A model generated the notes under the pieces. It worked only from the letters and a program-made list of their open reading frames with translations, did no database searches and was not told the DNA's origin. Of a stretch of DNA of 58,376 bases, positions 17,670-25,083 are shown piece by piece; position 1 is the first letter of the stretch; every line of letters starts with the position of its first letter. The DNA comes from Micromonospora avicenniae. Lineage in GTDB: Bacteria; Actinomycetota; Actinomycetes; Mycobacteriales; Micromonosporaceae. The stretch lies in NCBI RefSeq assembly GCF_900156065.1, contig NZ_FTNF01000031.1, positions 1 to 58,376 on the forward strand, written 5' to 3'. The translations under genes were made by a program, and so were the position numbers.

Positions 17670-17854
17670 CGAAGCTCACGGCGCTGACCTGCTGCTATAC
17701 GAGCCATCGCCCACCATGCGACACGAATGCGGCATAGGGACTGCTCGGGCCGCTTGCGTGTCGCTCTCGGATTCTGTCGTACGCGTTTGCTAAAACCAGC
17801 GAGGTTCGGATGGTCCATAGGAGGTGATCATCCCCGTATCAAGTTGGAGGAAGT

Positions 17855-18016
17855 ATGGATCCGAGGGCGCTGTTCATCAGTCTCGCTGTTGGCACGGTGG
17901 CGACCTGGGCCACCGGCAAGATCATGAAGGAGCTGAGAATTCCTGCCTACGCGGCACCGCTTGTGGGCGCCGCTGCCACCATGGTCGTCAACACTGCCGC
18001 CAAGCTGCTGCGCTGA
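17855..18016 (+). CDS. Small membrane protein of the integrated element (53 aa)
   Basis: ATG 17855 has GGAGGA(AGT) immediately upstream, the best ribosome site in the element. The 53-residue product begins MDPRALFISLAVGTVATWAT and has two hydrophobic stretches (about 5-20 and 32-46) around a charged KIMKELR hinge, so a hairpin membrane protein is likely. A hairpin terminator follows directly. No family is recognised. Confidence 0.65.
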   Translation: MDPRALFISLAVGTVATWATGKIMKELRIPAYAAPLVGAAATMVVNTAAKLLR

Positions 18017-18017
18017 C

Positions 18018-18059
18018 GACTGGCGGGCCGCTGTGCGTAGCTACAGCGGCTCGCCAGTC
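18018..18059 (+). terminator. Hairpin after the 53-aa gene
   Basis: 16-bp stem (18018-18033 with 18044-18059), one G-U pair, 10-nt loop, starting 2 bp past the stop codon. It makes the 53-aa gene a separate transcript from the 245-aa gene. Confidence 0.7.
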
Positions 18060-18314
18060 TTCGCCCCCGGCCTTCCCGTCTACCGTCCACGCACTGTGGA
18101 GGCAGCCCACCGGATACGATCCCGCCTCCGGAGGGACGCAGCGTATCCAGCCCCAGCCCACCCGTGAGCTGGGCGGACGTCAACCGAAGCGAAAAAGCAT
18201 GTCCAACTTTGGCACGTTTTCGGCACAGAGGGCGTCTCACCCGGCTGGCGCGGCTAAGGGAAGGTCGCCCAACGGCCCTAGACTCCAATGGGCCACTGAA
18301 CGAGAGGTGCGAGC

Positions 18315-19052
18315 GTGGGGACGGACAACTCCGCGAGCAGGCTGGCGGCGTTTCTACAGCAGGTGCGGCAACAACAGCGCGACACTGACAAGCCGGCCGT
18401 CGAAGTCTGGAAGCAGATCTTCGGAGTATCGGACGACGCCGACGTACTCAAGAAGGCAGCCGACCTCGCGAGGCTGGTCGATGAGGTGGAGGCCGAAGTG
18501 CGCGCCCTGCCAGAGGACGAGGATCCAGACCATCTACTGGCATATCTACCCCAGATCCGCCAGGTCCTGGGCACCTTCCTCTTTGCCAGGCAAGTCAAGA
18601 TGCATCAAGTCATGTCCCAAGTAACGGGAGAGATGGCCTACAGCATCGCGACCTGCGAGCGGGCGCTGCGGCGCAACGGCAAGGTGGAGCCCACGATCTC
18701 GAAGGACTCGGCAAGGCAACTTGTGGAGGACGTCAGGGCGATCATCGATGACGTGGTCAGCAGCGACCTTCCGAATAAGCTGAAGGAGCTACTGGTAGAC
18801 CGGTTGAGGGGCGTGGAGGCGGCACTGCTCAACGTCCGTATCGGCGGATATGCCAACGTCGAAGAGGCGATGGATGCCTTGACGTTCGGGGCGGTGCGGG
18901 CCACCAAGCCAGACAGCGAGGAGCGCGCAAAGGTCGGCTCTTGGCTCGGCCGACTCTGGGGCAAGCTGGGCGAGCACGCCCAGGGCGCGGAGGCCATCGC
19001 CTCGACAGCCGCCAGCACGGCAGAGGTGGTCAAGGCGATCACCGGAGGCTGA
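18315..19052 (+). CDS. Unknown 245-aa helical cargo protein
   Basis: It starts at GTG 18315. The product is almost wholly alpha-helical and charged, rich in Glu/Lys/Ala/Leu (e.g. ADLARLVDEVEAEVRALPED), with no signal peptide; the last 40 residues (GSWLGRLWGKLGEH...AEVVKAITGG) are Gly/Ala-rich and weakly hydrophobic and could touch membrane. I recognise no family. It sits on the same strand as the 201/495-aa pair but is separated by 123 bp, so co-transcription is possible, not certain. Codon use is intermediate between backbone and the two genes that follow. Confidence 0.75.
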   Translation: MGTDNSASRLAAFLQQVRQQQRDTDKPAVEVWKQIFGVSDDADVLKKAADLARLVDEVEAEVRALPEDEDPDHLLAYLPQIRQVLGTFLFARQVKMHQVMSQVTGEMAYSIATCERALRRNGKVEPTISKDSARQLVEDVRAIIDDVVSSDLPNKLKELLVDRLRGVEAALLNVRIGGYANVEEAMDALTFGAVRATKPDSEERAKVGSWLGRLWGKLGEHAQGAEAIASTAASTAEVVKAITGG

Positions 19053-19175
19053 CGGCCTCCATTGGCTGGCTGTCACTTGTCTACCAGTGTCTTGATAGGC
19101 AGATGAACCTGTACAACTGCGGACACAACGTCTGCGATCTTTTCACCTAGCCACGTCTCCGTTACCATCCGTTCC

Positions 19176-19781
19176 ATGGTTGGTGAGGCGCTCCATGAGA
19201 TCGGTCGAGACGGAGCGATTCGCGCCAAGAAGTGGCTCGATGCGACCACGCGTGTAAAGGCTGCTTGGCTTAATACTGACCCGTCCGGTGCTCAGAAACT
19301 TAGTTTCAACTGGCCTGCCTCGGGCAATGAATTCTCCTTTGATATCGGCGGAATCTTGCGTGGCGGCGAGTTCGAGAATCAGATGTTCCTCGCTGAATGC
19401 AAGAAATACACGACGCCTGGCGGTCAAGGCACGGCGTACCGCCGCTATCTGGCGATGTGCTACGTAGCGACGACTCTCAACCGGGCAATCACTGACCATT
19501 TTATGTGGATAACCTGGCATCCATTTTTGGTCGAGAGCTGGTCGAAGCTCTGTGAAGCTGACGAGATTGAGAAAGGCGTCGTTGAGCAGAGAACTCAAAT
19601 CCTTGGCTCTGATGCAACTCCGGAAGATGCAAGAGCTTGGCTCGATCAAGATTTGTGCAAAGAGGTAGCCAATCGGCTCTGGCTCTTGGTGCTGAGTGAC
19701 CGACAAGAAAAACTGGTCATTACTGACGCGCACCGAGGGCTAATCCTTAAGTATGAAGTTGAGCACGGCGGGGGGTGGTGA
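19176..19781 (+). CDS. PD-(D/E)XK nuclease-like cargo protein (201 aa)
   Basis: ATG 19176. The core resembles a restriction-endonuclease fold: an N-terminal helix (GAIRAKKWLD), a strand with D56 (NEFSFDIGGIL), a strand with E74-x-K76 (MFLAECKKYT), then a helix 'TAYRRYLAMCYVATT'. Asp, Glu and Lys would bind metal and cut a phosphodiester. The C-terminal part (W112, 'VANRLWLLVLSDRQEKLVITD') is unfamiliar. The gene is visibly less GC-rich than the backbone, which points to recent transfer. Its stop codon lies one base before the next ATG, so the two genes form an operon. A defence or mobile-element nuclease is inferred. Confidence 0.75.
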   Translation: MVGEALHEIGRDGAIRAKKWLDATTRVKAAWLNTDPSGAQKLSFNWPASGNEFSFDIGGILRGGEFENQMFLAECKKYTTPGGQGTAYRRYLAMCYVATTLNRAITDHFMWITWHPFLVESWSKLCEADEIEKGVVEQRTQILGSDATPEDARAWLDQDLCKEVANRLWLLVLSDRQEKLVITDAHRGLILKYEVEHGGGW

Positions 19782-19782
19782 G

Positions 19783-21270
19783 ATGTCAGTCTTTCAGGAG
19801 CGAATCCAGCAAGCCCGAGCGGGATCGGATGCCCGGGAGAACGTCAGGCAAATTAAGCGGGCGGTCATAGACGAACTGCGTCACACGGACCCGCGCGTTT
19901 CCATCAAAAACACTGATTACTTCAATAACACCTACGCCCCAGATCTAGTGCTTCATTGGCCGACTGATGGGAAGTCCCGCTACCTCTACATACGAACAGA
20001 TCCTGATCCGCGGCGGCTGCATGAGGACGTGAGCTATCTCGGAAACGAGCATCCCGTTCTGTTTAGTCTGGAAGCGGTTGGACGACACCCTGATTCGGCA
20101 GCTTCTCTGGACCAAGTCACCGCATCGAAGGATGTTCTGGTGACCGATCCGGACGGCCTAGAGGCGTTGGTAGACACGCGTCGTCGGCATCCAGTTGTCC
20201 AACTCGCATCGGCAGCGGTGCTGCAGGGCGGCCGTGGGCTTATCGGTGAAGAGCAAGGACACCGCATTGCGGAAAGCTTCAGCGAAGGATTTGACGCTGC
20301 CCGTAGAACTGAGCCAGAGCTCACTGCTCGGGCGGCTGCGACGATAGATGACTCTTTCGATACTCGGTCAAGTAAGCGTTTAGGTCAATTCCTGCAAGCT
20401 GTATGGGTTGGGTCCGGAGGTCTCCCGACGACGTTTCCAGGTCGCACCGACCTTTCGTCAGACCTATCCGACGAGGGGTTTCGTTTCCTGCTGGAACTCG
20501 CAGAATTCGACGACGCTGAGTTTTGGAGACGGGTCGGCCGAAGGCTGACGGTAGAGCGGCTTGCGCAGATGGACGTCGACCCTGCATCGCCCAACTTCCA
20601 GCATCTCATAAAAAGCAATCTTGATGTTCTCTGGGTCAGGATTTGTCGGGTGGTGAAGACCGGGGCGACGTTATTCGATGCCCCAAGCCGCTTTTCCTGG
20701 ACGCAAGAGTCCGGAAACTTGGCACTCAAGGGGGCGCGCTTTACGGCTTATGTAGCCCGGAAGACCGAAGATATGCGAGTTGCGGCAGATCGCGGGGATA
20801 GCATTAGTGGTGAAGACCTCATTGCTCGGGCGGAGCAGCTGAACCGTGGTGTTGAGCAGGTTGACCTTGTAGGGCCAACTTGCAGCGTCCTTTATGCCTC
20901 TCAGGGCACCGATGCAACGCACGACGCCGCATTGCACGGAATTATTTCCACACTTGGGGACGCTAGGGTGCGCGCAGCTACCATCAAGTTGCCCGAGGGT
21001 AGAACCTTGAGGTGTGATTTCGAGACTCGTACAGCCGCCGGTAAGGGTCCGGCGATTTTCCCGATCGGGGACCTGGTGCCGGCGGCGCTGCGGGTTATGG
21101 AGGATCTGAACGAGAATGAGGTCAGCGAACTAGATGAACTATTTGGCGGCTGGCGCAGTGGGCCGTCGCAGTTGACGCTTGGCTTCTCTGGTTCGAGCGA
21201 CGAAGCCGCCCTCTTTACCTTCCCTGAGCTTGAGGCACCGGAAGCCCTTGACGAGGGCGGGCCAAGCTAG
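19783..21270 (+). CDS. Unknown 495-aa partner protein of the nuclease-like gene
   Basis: ATG 19783 is one base after the previous stop, with GGGGGTGGTGAG as ribosome site overlapping the upstream gene end. The N-terminal 110 residues look like a degenerate endonuclease fold: P53-D54 in 'YAPDLVLHWP', then a strand 'SRYLYIRTD' where the usual E-x-K is Y-I-R, so it is probably non-catalytic. Residues 150-300 are helical with a K-L/R-rich 'SKRLGQFLQAVW' segment; the C-terminal 100 residues contain 'TLRCDFETR' and an acidic tail. No known family is recognised. It overlaps the convergent HAD gene by 4 bp. Lower GC marks it as acquired. Confidence 0.78.
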   Translation: MSVFQERIQQARAGSDARENVRQIKRAVIDELRHTDPRVSIKNTDYFNNTYAPDLVLHWPTDGKSRYLYIRTDPDPRRLHEDVSYLGNEHPVLFSLEAVGRHPDSAASLDQVTASKDVLVTDPDGLEALVDTRRRHPVVQLASAAVLQGGRGLIGEEQGHRIAESFSEGFDAARRTEPELTARAAATIDDSFDTRSSKRLGQFLQAVWVGSGGLPTTFPGRTDLSSDLSDEGFRFLLELAEFDDAEFWRRVGRRLTVERLAQMDVDPASPNFQHLIKSNLDVLWVRICRVVKTGATLFDAPSRFSWTQESGNLALKGARFTAYVARKTEDMRVAADRGDSISGEDLIARAEQLNRGVEQVDLVGPTCSVLYASQGTDATHDAALHGIISTLGDARVRAATIKLPEGRTLRCDFETRTAAGKGPAIFPIGDLVPAALRVMEDLNENEVSELDELFGGWRSGPSQLTLGFSGSSDEAALFTFPELEAPEALDEGGPS

Positions 21271-22001
21271 CCGCAGAGGTTTGCGACCCGGTGTACAGCC
21301 AGACGATCAGCCGTCAGAACCCTCGTCAGCACGCCGGCTATCGCCCCCATGCTGGTGATCACTACATCCGCCCCGGCAGCCCGGAACGCCTCGGCCTTGG
21401 GTGGCCGATTCGCGTAGCCGACCACCCGCACCTCGGCCGCCCGCGCCCCCTCGATGTCCGACAGCGAGTCGCCGACAAGAACACACCGGCCAGGAGTCGC
21501 GCCGAGGGCTTCAACGGCTCGGAGGATCGGTTCCGGGTTGGGCTTCATGCGGTTTGGCTCGGCATATGCCCGGCCGACCACCGGCGACACATGCCCTGCG
21601 AGCCGGTGCGCTGTCAGGTAGGCGGCCACCGCACCAGCGGAGTTGTTGCTAACCACCACGACGGGCAGGCCTGCCTGTCGAGCGGCCACGATGACCTCCC
21701 GGCCGAAGGGTGTGGGCTCGGCGCTCGCGACCGCACGGCGCTCTGCCGCGCAGAGCGCATCCTCCACCGCCCGCGTGGCCTCCTGGTCGCCGGTTGACCC
21801 GGTCCAACGCAGCACTTCAAGCGGGTCCGGCTCGGTGGCGAGGCTCGGCGGCAGGTCGACGCCTTGACGCCGGAGCACGTTGACCAGCTCGACCGCAACC
21901 TGCGGCGCCGGGTAGCCGGCGAAGATGCTGCACACCGGGCCGTCGAAGTCGAGTAGGACTGCGTCGACCTCGCCGAGCAGTCGGCCGAGGGCGGCGTTCA
22001 T
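21267..22001 (-). CDS. HAD-superfamily hydrolase of the integrated element
   Basis: 244 aa; ATG 22001 overlaps the GntR stop as ATGA, so the two are translationally coupled. HAD motifs are complete: I, D18-x-D20 in 'VLLDFDGPV'; II, 'VVVSNNSAGAV'; III/IV, 'MKPNPEPILRAVEALG' and 'VLVGDSLSDIEGARAA'. It is a phosphatase of the phosphoglycolate-phosphatase-like class with unknown substrate. GntR-HAD pairs are a recurrent module of actinomycete integrative elements, where their job is not established. Confidence 0.85.
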   Translation of the reverse strand: MNAALGRLLGEVDAVLLDFDGPVCSIFAGYPAPQVAVELVNVLRRQGVDLPPSLATEPDPLEVLRWTGSTGDQEATRAVEDALCAAERRAVASAEPTPFGREVIVAARQAGLPVVVVSNNSAGAVAAYLTAHRLAGHVSPVVGRAYAEPNRMKPNPEPILRAVEALGATPGRCVLVGDSLSDIEGARAAEVRVVGYANRPPKAEAFRAAGADVVITSMGAIAGVLTRVLTADRLAVHRVANLCG

Positions 22002-22759
22002 CCGTCGTACCGGTAGGCGATGGTCGACCACACTGAGTCGAACCACTGGCGGGATGCCTCCACGAACTGCGTGCCGTGCGAGGTGTCGTCGTCGGTCACC
22101 GCGTAGTGGAACAGCGGCACGTCCTTGCCCATCAGGTCGTAGATGGCCATCGGCTCGCCCTTGATCGAGACGGTGCGCTCCACAACCGGGTAGAAGCCGT
22201 AGAACACCTCCTCGCCATTAAGGATGTACAGCTTGAACAGCGGGGACGCCCGGTGCATCCGTACCTCGACGGTGGTCGACCGGATCAGGCCGAGGTCGCC
22301 CAGCTCGGTCACCTGATCGATGATGCCGTCTGCCGCCCGGCGGGTGATCCGCTCTGCCCGCTCGCGTACGGCCGGGTCGTCGGCCTGTGTCTCGGCGCGT
22401 GAGGGCAGCGCCATCGGCACGGTCATGTCGGAGATCAGGACTCGCACGGCGATCGTTTCCGGCGCGAGCCGGCCCACGCGCACCTTGTCGAGCGCTTCGG
22501 CAAGCGCGTCGCGCAGTGTCTCGCCAGAGAAGCCGGCGAAATCGATGGTGACGTGGGGCCGCTCGAACGCGGCTTCGATGTGTGGCCGCAGCTCGACGGC
22601 CCGCTGCGTCTGCGCCCGGACGAACGCGCCGCTACCCTGCCGGGTCACGATCAGCCGCTCTGTTCGGAGCAGGTCTAGGGCCCGCTTAACGGTCTCGCGC
22701 GCCACGCCGTAGCGGGTGGCTAGCCTGCGGCAGCACTGTCGCGACGCCAACGGCCGCAT
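21998..22759 (-). CDS. GntR-family regulator with truncated N-terminus
   Basis: About 253 aa from ATG 22759. The winged-helix part begins in mid-domain ('RRLATRYGVARETVKRALDLLRTERLIVTRQGSGAFV'); the first helix expected in GntR proteins (about 20-25 residues, usually Y-x-x-I-A-x-x-L...) is missing, and the residues in its place are the antisense of the integrase remnant. The effector domain is intact and ends 'WFDSVWSTIAYRYDG', as in other element-borne GntR proteins. The start is therefore probably fortuitous and DNA binding may be lost. It is coupled to the HAD gene. Confidence 0.7.
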   Translation of the reverse strand: MRPLASRQCCRRLATRYGVARETVKRALDLLRTERLIVTRQGSGAFVRAQTQRAVELRPHIEAAFERPHVTIDFAGFSGETLRDALAEALDKVRVGRLAPETIAVRVLISDMTVPMALPSRAETQADDPAVRERAERITRRAADGIIDQVTELGDLGLIRSTTVEVRMHRASPLFKLYILNGEEVFYGFYPVVERTVSIKGEPMAIYDLMGKDVPLFHYAVTDDDTSHGTQFVEASRQWFDSVWSTIAYRYDG

Positions 22760-23078
22760 GTTCAACGCGGCCGGCGCCCGCTTGGCCCCGGTATCCAAGA
22801 GCACCTACCTCCGTGCCTGGCGGCAAGCCCGGCAGGTGGCGCTGACGCCGGTTCAGCAGCGGTGACCGCTAGCGCATCGGCCCTACGACCTGCGGCACGC
22901 CGCTGTGTCACTCTGGCTCAACGCCGGGGTGCCGGCCACCCAGGTCGCCCAGTGGGCCGGGCACAGCGTGCACGTGCTGTTGAAGGTCTACGCGTCGTGC
23001 ATCGACGGGCAGGATGAGGCCGCGCGGAAGCGGATCGAGGGCGCGTTGGGTGTCGAGAAGCCGGCCACGGCACCATGA
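22743..23078 (+). pseudogene. Tyrosine recombinase (integrase) remnant, C-terminal part with in-frame stop
   Basis: The plus strand encodes the C-terminal catalytic part of an AICE-type integrase: 'STYLRAWRQARQVALTP', TGA at 22863-22865, then 'RPYDLRHAAVSLWLNAGV', 'TQVAQWAGHS' and 'LLKVYASCIDGQDE', ending at 23078. Box II Arg-His, the GHS motif and the nucleophile Tyr are all readable, but the N-terminal two thirds is absent and one stop interrupts the frame. The left end runs antisense into the truncated GntR gene, which places a deletion junction at about 22720-22745. Its position beside the tRNA att site is typical for such integrases. Confidence 0.88.
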
Positions 23079-23173
23079 TCGACCCGGAAGACGCCGACAC
23101 GCATACGACACGACCAGTGAGACACGACGGCCCGAAGCGGGACGAAGTGAGACCGACTCAGCATCCATAGACA

Positions 23174-23214
23174 CGCCCCCTGACCGGCGTTCGCGCTGGC
23201 CAGGGGGCGATTTT
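23174..23214 (+). terminator. Hairpin with T-rich tail between integrase remnant and tRNA-Ser
   Basis: A 12-bp stem with one mismatch (23174-23185 with 23198-23209), followed by ATTTT. It would end the former integrase transcript before the minus-strand tRNA. Confidence 0.65.
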
Positions 23215-23227
23215 GCTGTTCGGGGTG

Positions 23228-23287
23228 GCGGAGGGTGTGGGATTCGAACCCACGAAGAGGTTGCCCCCTTACCGGTTTTCAAGACCA
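23228..23287 (-). repeat. Right att copy inside intact tRNA-Ser
   Basis: Identical 60 bp to 17610-17669, covering the tRNA from anticodon loop to 3' end. The incoming element supplied this 3' end and so restored the tRNA gene. Confidence 0.92.
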
Positions 23288-23315
23288 GCGCCATCGGCCA
23301 CTAGGCGAACCCTCC
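23229..23315 (-). tRNA. tRNA-Ser (anticodon TGA)
   Basis: 87-nt class II tRNA; acceptor GGAGGGT/ACCCTCC, discriminator G at 23229, anticodon loop CTTGAAA giving TGA for UCA/UCG, long variable arm and intact T arm. It is the integration target of the element to its left. Confidence 0.95.
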
Positions 23316-23450
23316 CGGACCGCGCCCAAACGGCGCGCGGCCGTGCCTAGTGTGCCATGTCGCCCGTCCGGGACGAGTGAGGGCGGCAGCGCCGGCGGGT
23401 ACTTACCGCCCGCCGCGTGGACGGCGGCGCGGATCGGGTAAGACTGATCC

Positions 23451-24428
23451 ATGCACGCGATCACCATTCCGGAGCCCGGCGGACCCGAAGCACTGGTCTG
23501 GGCCGAGGTGCCAGATCCCGAGCCCGGCCCCCGCGAGGTGATCGTGGACGTACGGGCCAGCGCGGTCAACCGGGCGGACCTGCTGCAACGGCAGGGGCAC
23601 TATCCGCCGCCGCCGGGTGCGCCCGCGTACCCCGGGCTGGAGTGTTCCGGCGTGATCAGCGCGGTCGGCTCCGACGTGACGGACTGGCGGGTCGGCCAGG
23701 AGGTCTGCGCGCTGCTGGCCGGCGGCGGGTACGCCGAGCGGGTGGCCGTGCCCGCCGGGCAGCTGCTGCCGGCGCCGGTCGGCGTCGACCTGGTCGACGC
23801 CGCGGCGCTGCCGGAGGTGGCCTGCACGGTCTGGTCGAACGTAGTGCAGCTGGCGGGGCTGCGCTCCGGTCAGACGCTGCTCGTGCACGGTGGCGGCAGC
23901 GGCATCGGGACCTTCGCGGTCCAGCTCGGCGTGGCCCTCGACGCCACCGTGCTGGCGACCGCCCGGGCCGCGAAGCACGACCGGCTGCGGGAGCTGGGTG
24001 CCGCCCACGCGATCGACTACTCCGAGCAGGACTTCGTCGAGGAGGTACGTCGGCTCACCGACGGCCGGGGCGCGGACGTGATCCTCGACATCATGGGTGC
24101 CGGCTACCTGGCTCGGAACGTCGCTGCGCTCGCCACCGGCGGCCGGCTGGCGGTGATCGGTCTTCAGGGCGGCCGCAAGGCTGAGCTGGATCTCGGCGCG
24201 CTGATGACCAAGCGGGCCACGATCACGGCCACCACCCTGCGGGCACGGCCGCTGGCGGAGAAGGCGACGATCGTCTGGGGCGTCCGCGACGAGGTGTGGC
24301 CGCTGGTCGAGGCGGGAAAGATCCGGCCGATCGTGGAGCGGCGGATGCCGATGGCGGATGCCGCCGACGCGCACCGGCTGGTCGAGAGCAGCGACCACTT
24401 CGGCAAGGTGCTGCTCACGACGTCCTGA
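23451..24428 (+). CDS. NAD(P)H-quinone oxidoreductase, PIG3/QOR-like zinc-independent MDR
   Basis: 325 aa. The N-terminal catalytic fold has 'SAVNRADLLQRQGHYPPPPG' and 'PGLECSGVI', typical of the TP53I3/PIG3 group; it lacks the zinc ligands of alcohol dehydrogenases. The Rossmann part has 'VHGGGSGIGTFAVQLG' (about residues 144-159) for NADPH. It reduces quinones by one or two electrons in the cytosol. Its end overlaps the convergent soxR-like gene by 14 bp, which fits a shared redox-stress context, although no SoxR-type box is visible in its own upstream region. Confidence 0.9.
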   Translation: MHAITIPEPGGPEALVWAEVPDPEPGPREVIVDVRASAVNRADLLQRQGHYPPPPGAPAYPGLECSGVISAVGSDVTDWRVGQEVCALLAGGGYAERVAVPAGQLLPAPVGVDLVDAAALPEVACTVWSNVVQLAGLRSGQTLLVHGGGSGIGTFAVQLGVALDATVLATARAAKHDRLRELGAAHAIDYSEQDFVEEVRRLTDGRGADVILDIMGAGYLARNVAALATGGRLAVIGLQGGRKAELDLGALMTKRATITATTLRARPLAEKATIVWGVRDEVWPLVEAGKIRPIVERRMPMADAADAHRLVESSDHFGKVLLTTS

Positions 24429-24948
24429 TGTCGGCCTCCCGCTCGGCGCGGGTACCGGGCAGAGCGTCCCGTTCAGCCGGGGTACCGGGCGGGGCCTCCG
24501 GCTCGGCCTCGGTGCGGGGCAGCACCAGTCGGGCACCCGGCCCCTCGCCGGCCAGGCTGTCGCCGGGGTTGTAGAGGGCGCAGCGCTGCAACGACAGGCA
24601 GCCGCAGCCGATGCAACTGTCCAGGTCGTCGCGGAGCTTGGTCATGAGCCGGATCCGCTCGTTCAGCCGCTCCCGCCAGACGCTGGAGAGCCGGGCCCAG
24701 TCCGAGGCGGTCGGCGTACGCGAGGCGGGCAGCGAGTCGAGGGCTGCCCGGATCTCGTCGAGCGAGATGCCGACCTGCTGGGAGATCCGGATGAACGCCA
24801 CCCGACGCAGCTCGGAGCGGGCGTACCGGCGCTGGTTGCCGCCGGTCCGCTCGGCACGGATCAGACCGAGCCGCTCGTAGAAGCGCAGCGCGGACGGTGC
24901 TACGCCGCTGCGTGCGGCGAGCTGGCCGATGGTCAGGGATTCGTTCAT
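24415..24948 (-). CDS. soxR: SoxR-type redox-sensing MerR regulator
   Basis: 177 aa. The MerR HTH lies at residues 5-73 ('TIGQLAARSGVAPSALRFYERLGLI', 'GNQRRY'), a dimer helix at 80-108, then the [2Fe-2S] site C112-x2-C115-x-C117-x5-C123, the exact SoxR spacing. SoxR senses redox-cycling compounds through cluster oxidation. The C-terminal tail beyond residue 135 is a Pro/Glu/Ala/Arg-rich extension with an imperfect repeat (PGTPAERDALPGTRAERE), as in Streptomyces-type SoxR proteins that carry tails. A palindrome 13 bp upstream is likely its own operator. Confidence 0.9.
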   Translation of the reverse strand: MNESLTIGQLAARSGVAPSALRFYERLGLIRAERTGGNQRRYARSELRRVAFIRISQQVGISLDEIRAALDSLPASRTPTASDWARLSSVWRERLNERIRLMTKLRDDLDSCIGCGCLSLQRCALYNPGDSLAGEGPGARLVLPRTEAEPEAPPGTPAERDALPGTRAEREADIRTS

Positions 24949-24961
24949 CCGGTCGCCTTGG

Positions 24962-24981
24962 AGTTGAAGCTAGATTCAACT
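24962..24981 (-). promoter_or_regulatory. SoxR/MerR-type operator palindrome
   Basis: AGTTGAA-GCTAGA-TTCAACT is a 7-bp perfect inverted repeat around a 6-bp centre, ending 13 bp upstream of the soxR start. Size and symmetry fit the 18-20-bp operators of MerR regulators; the closeness to the start suggests a very short leader. Confidence 0.6.
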
Positions 24982-25083
24982 TGCAGGCTACCGGCATGAC
25001 GATGACCGCCGCCACCACGCCCTGCACGAAGAAGGTGGTGGCCGCGACAGGCGCGGGCGGTCAGATGGCGGGCGCCGTTCGGA

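Larger units (their letters stand above)
17610..23287. mobile_element. Degenerate integrative element (AICE-like) in tRNA-Ser(TGA)
   Basis: A 60-bp perfect direct repeat (17610 and 23228) bounds about 5.6 kb. Inside, next to the intact tRNA end, is the 3' part of a tyrosine integrase gene, then a GntR regulator and HAD hydrolase pair of the kind often found in actinomycete integrative and conjugative elements. Replication, excisionase and FtsK-like transfer genes are absent, so the element is probably immobile. The cargo (17855-21270) is less GC-rich than its flanks and encodes proteins I cannot place in core metabolism. Confidence 0.88.

Noticed and set aside
17611..17700. Second tRNA-Ser gene
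   Set aside because: Only the 3' half is present; the sequence beyond the anticodon loop cannot form D and acceptor stems. It is an att remnant.
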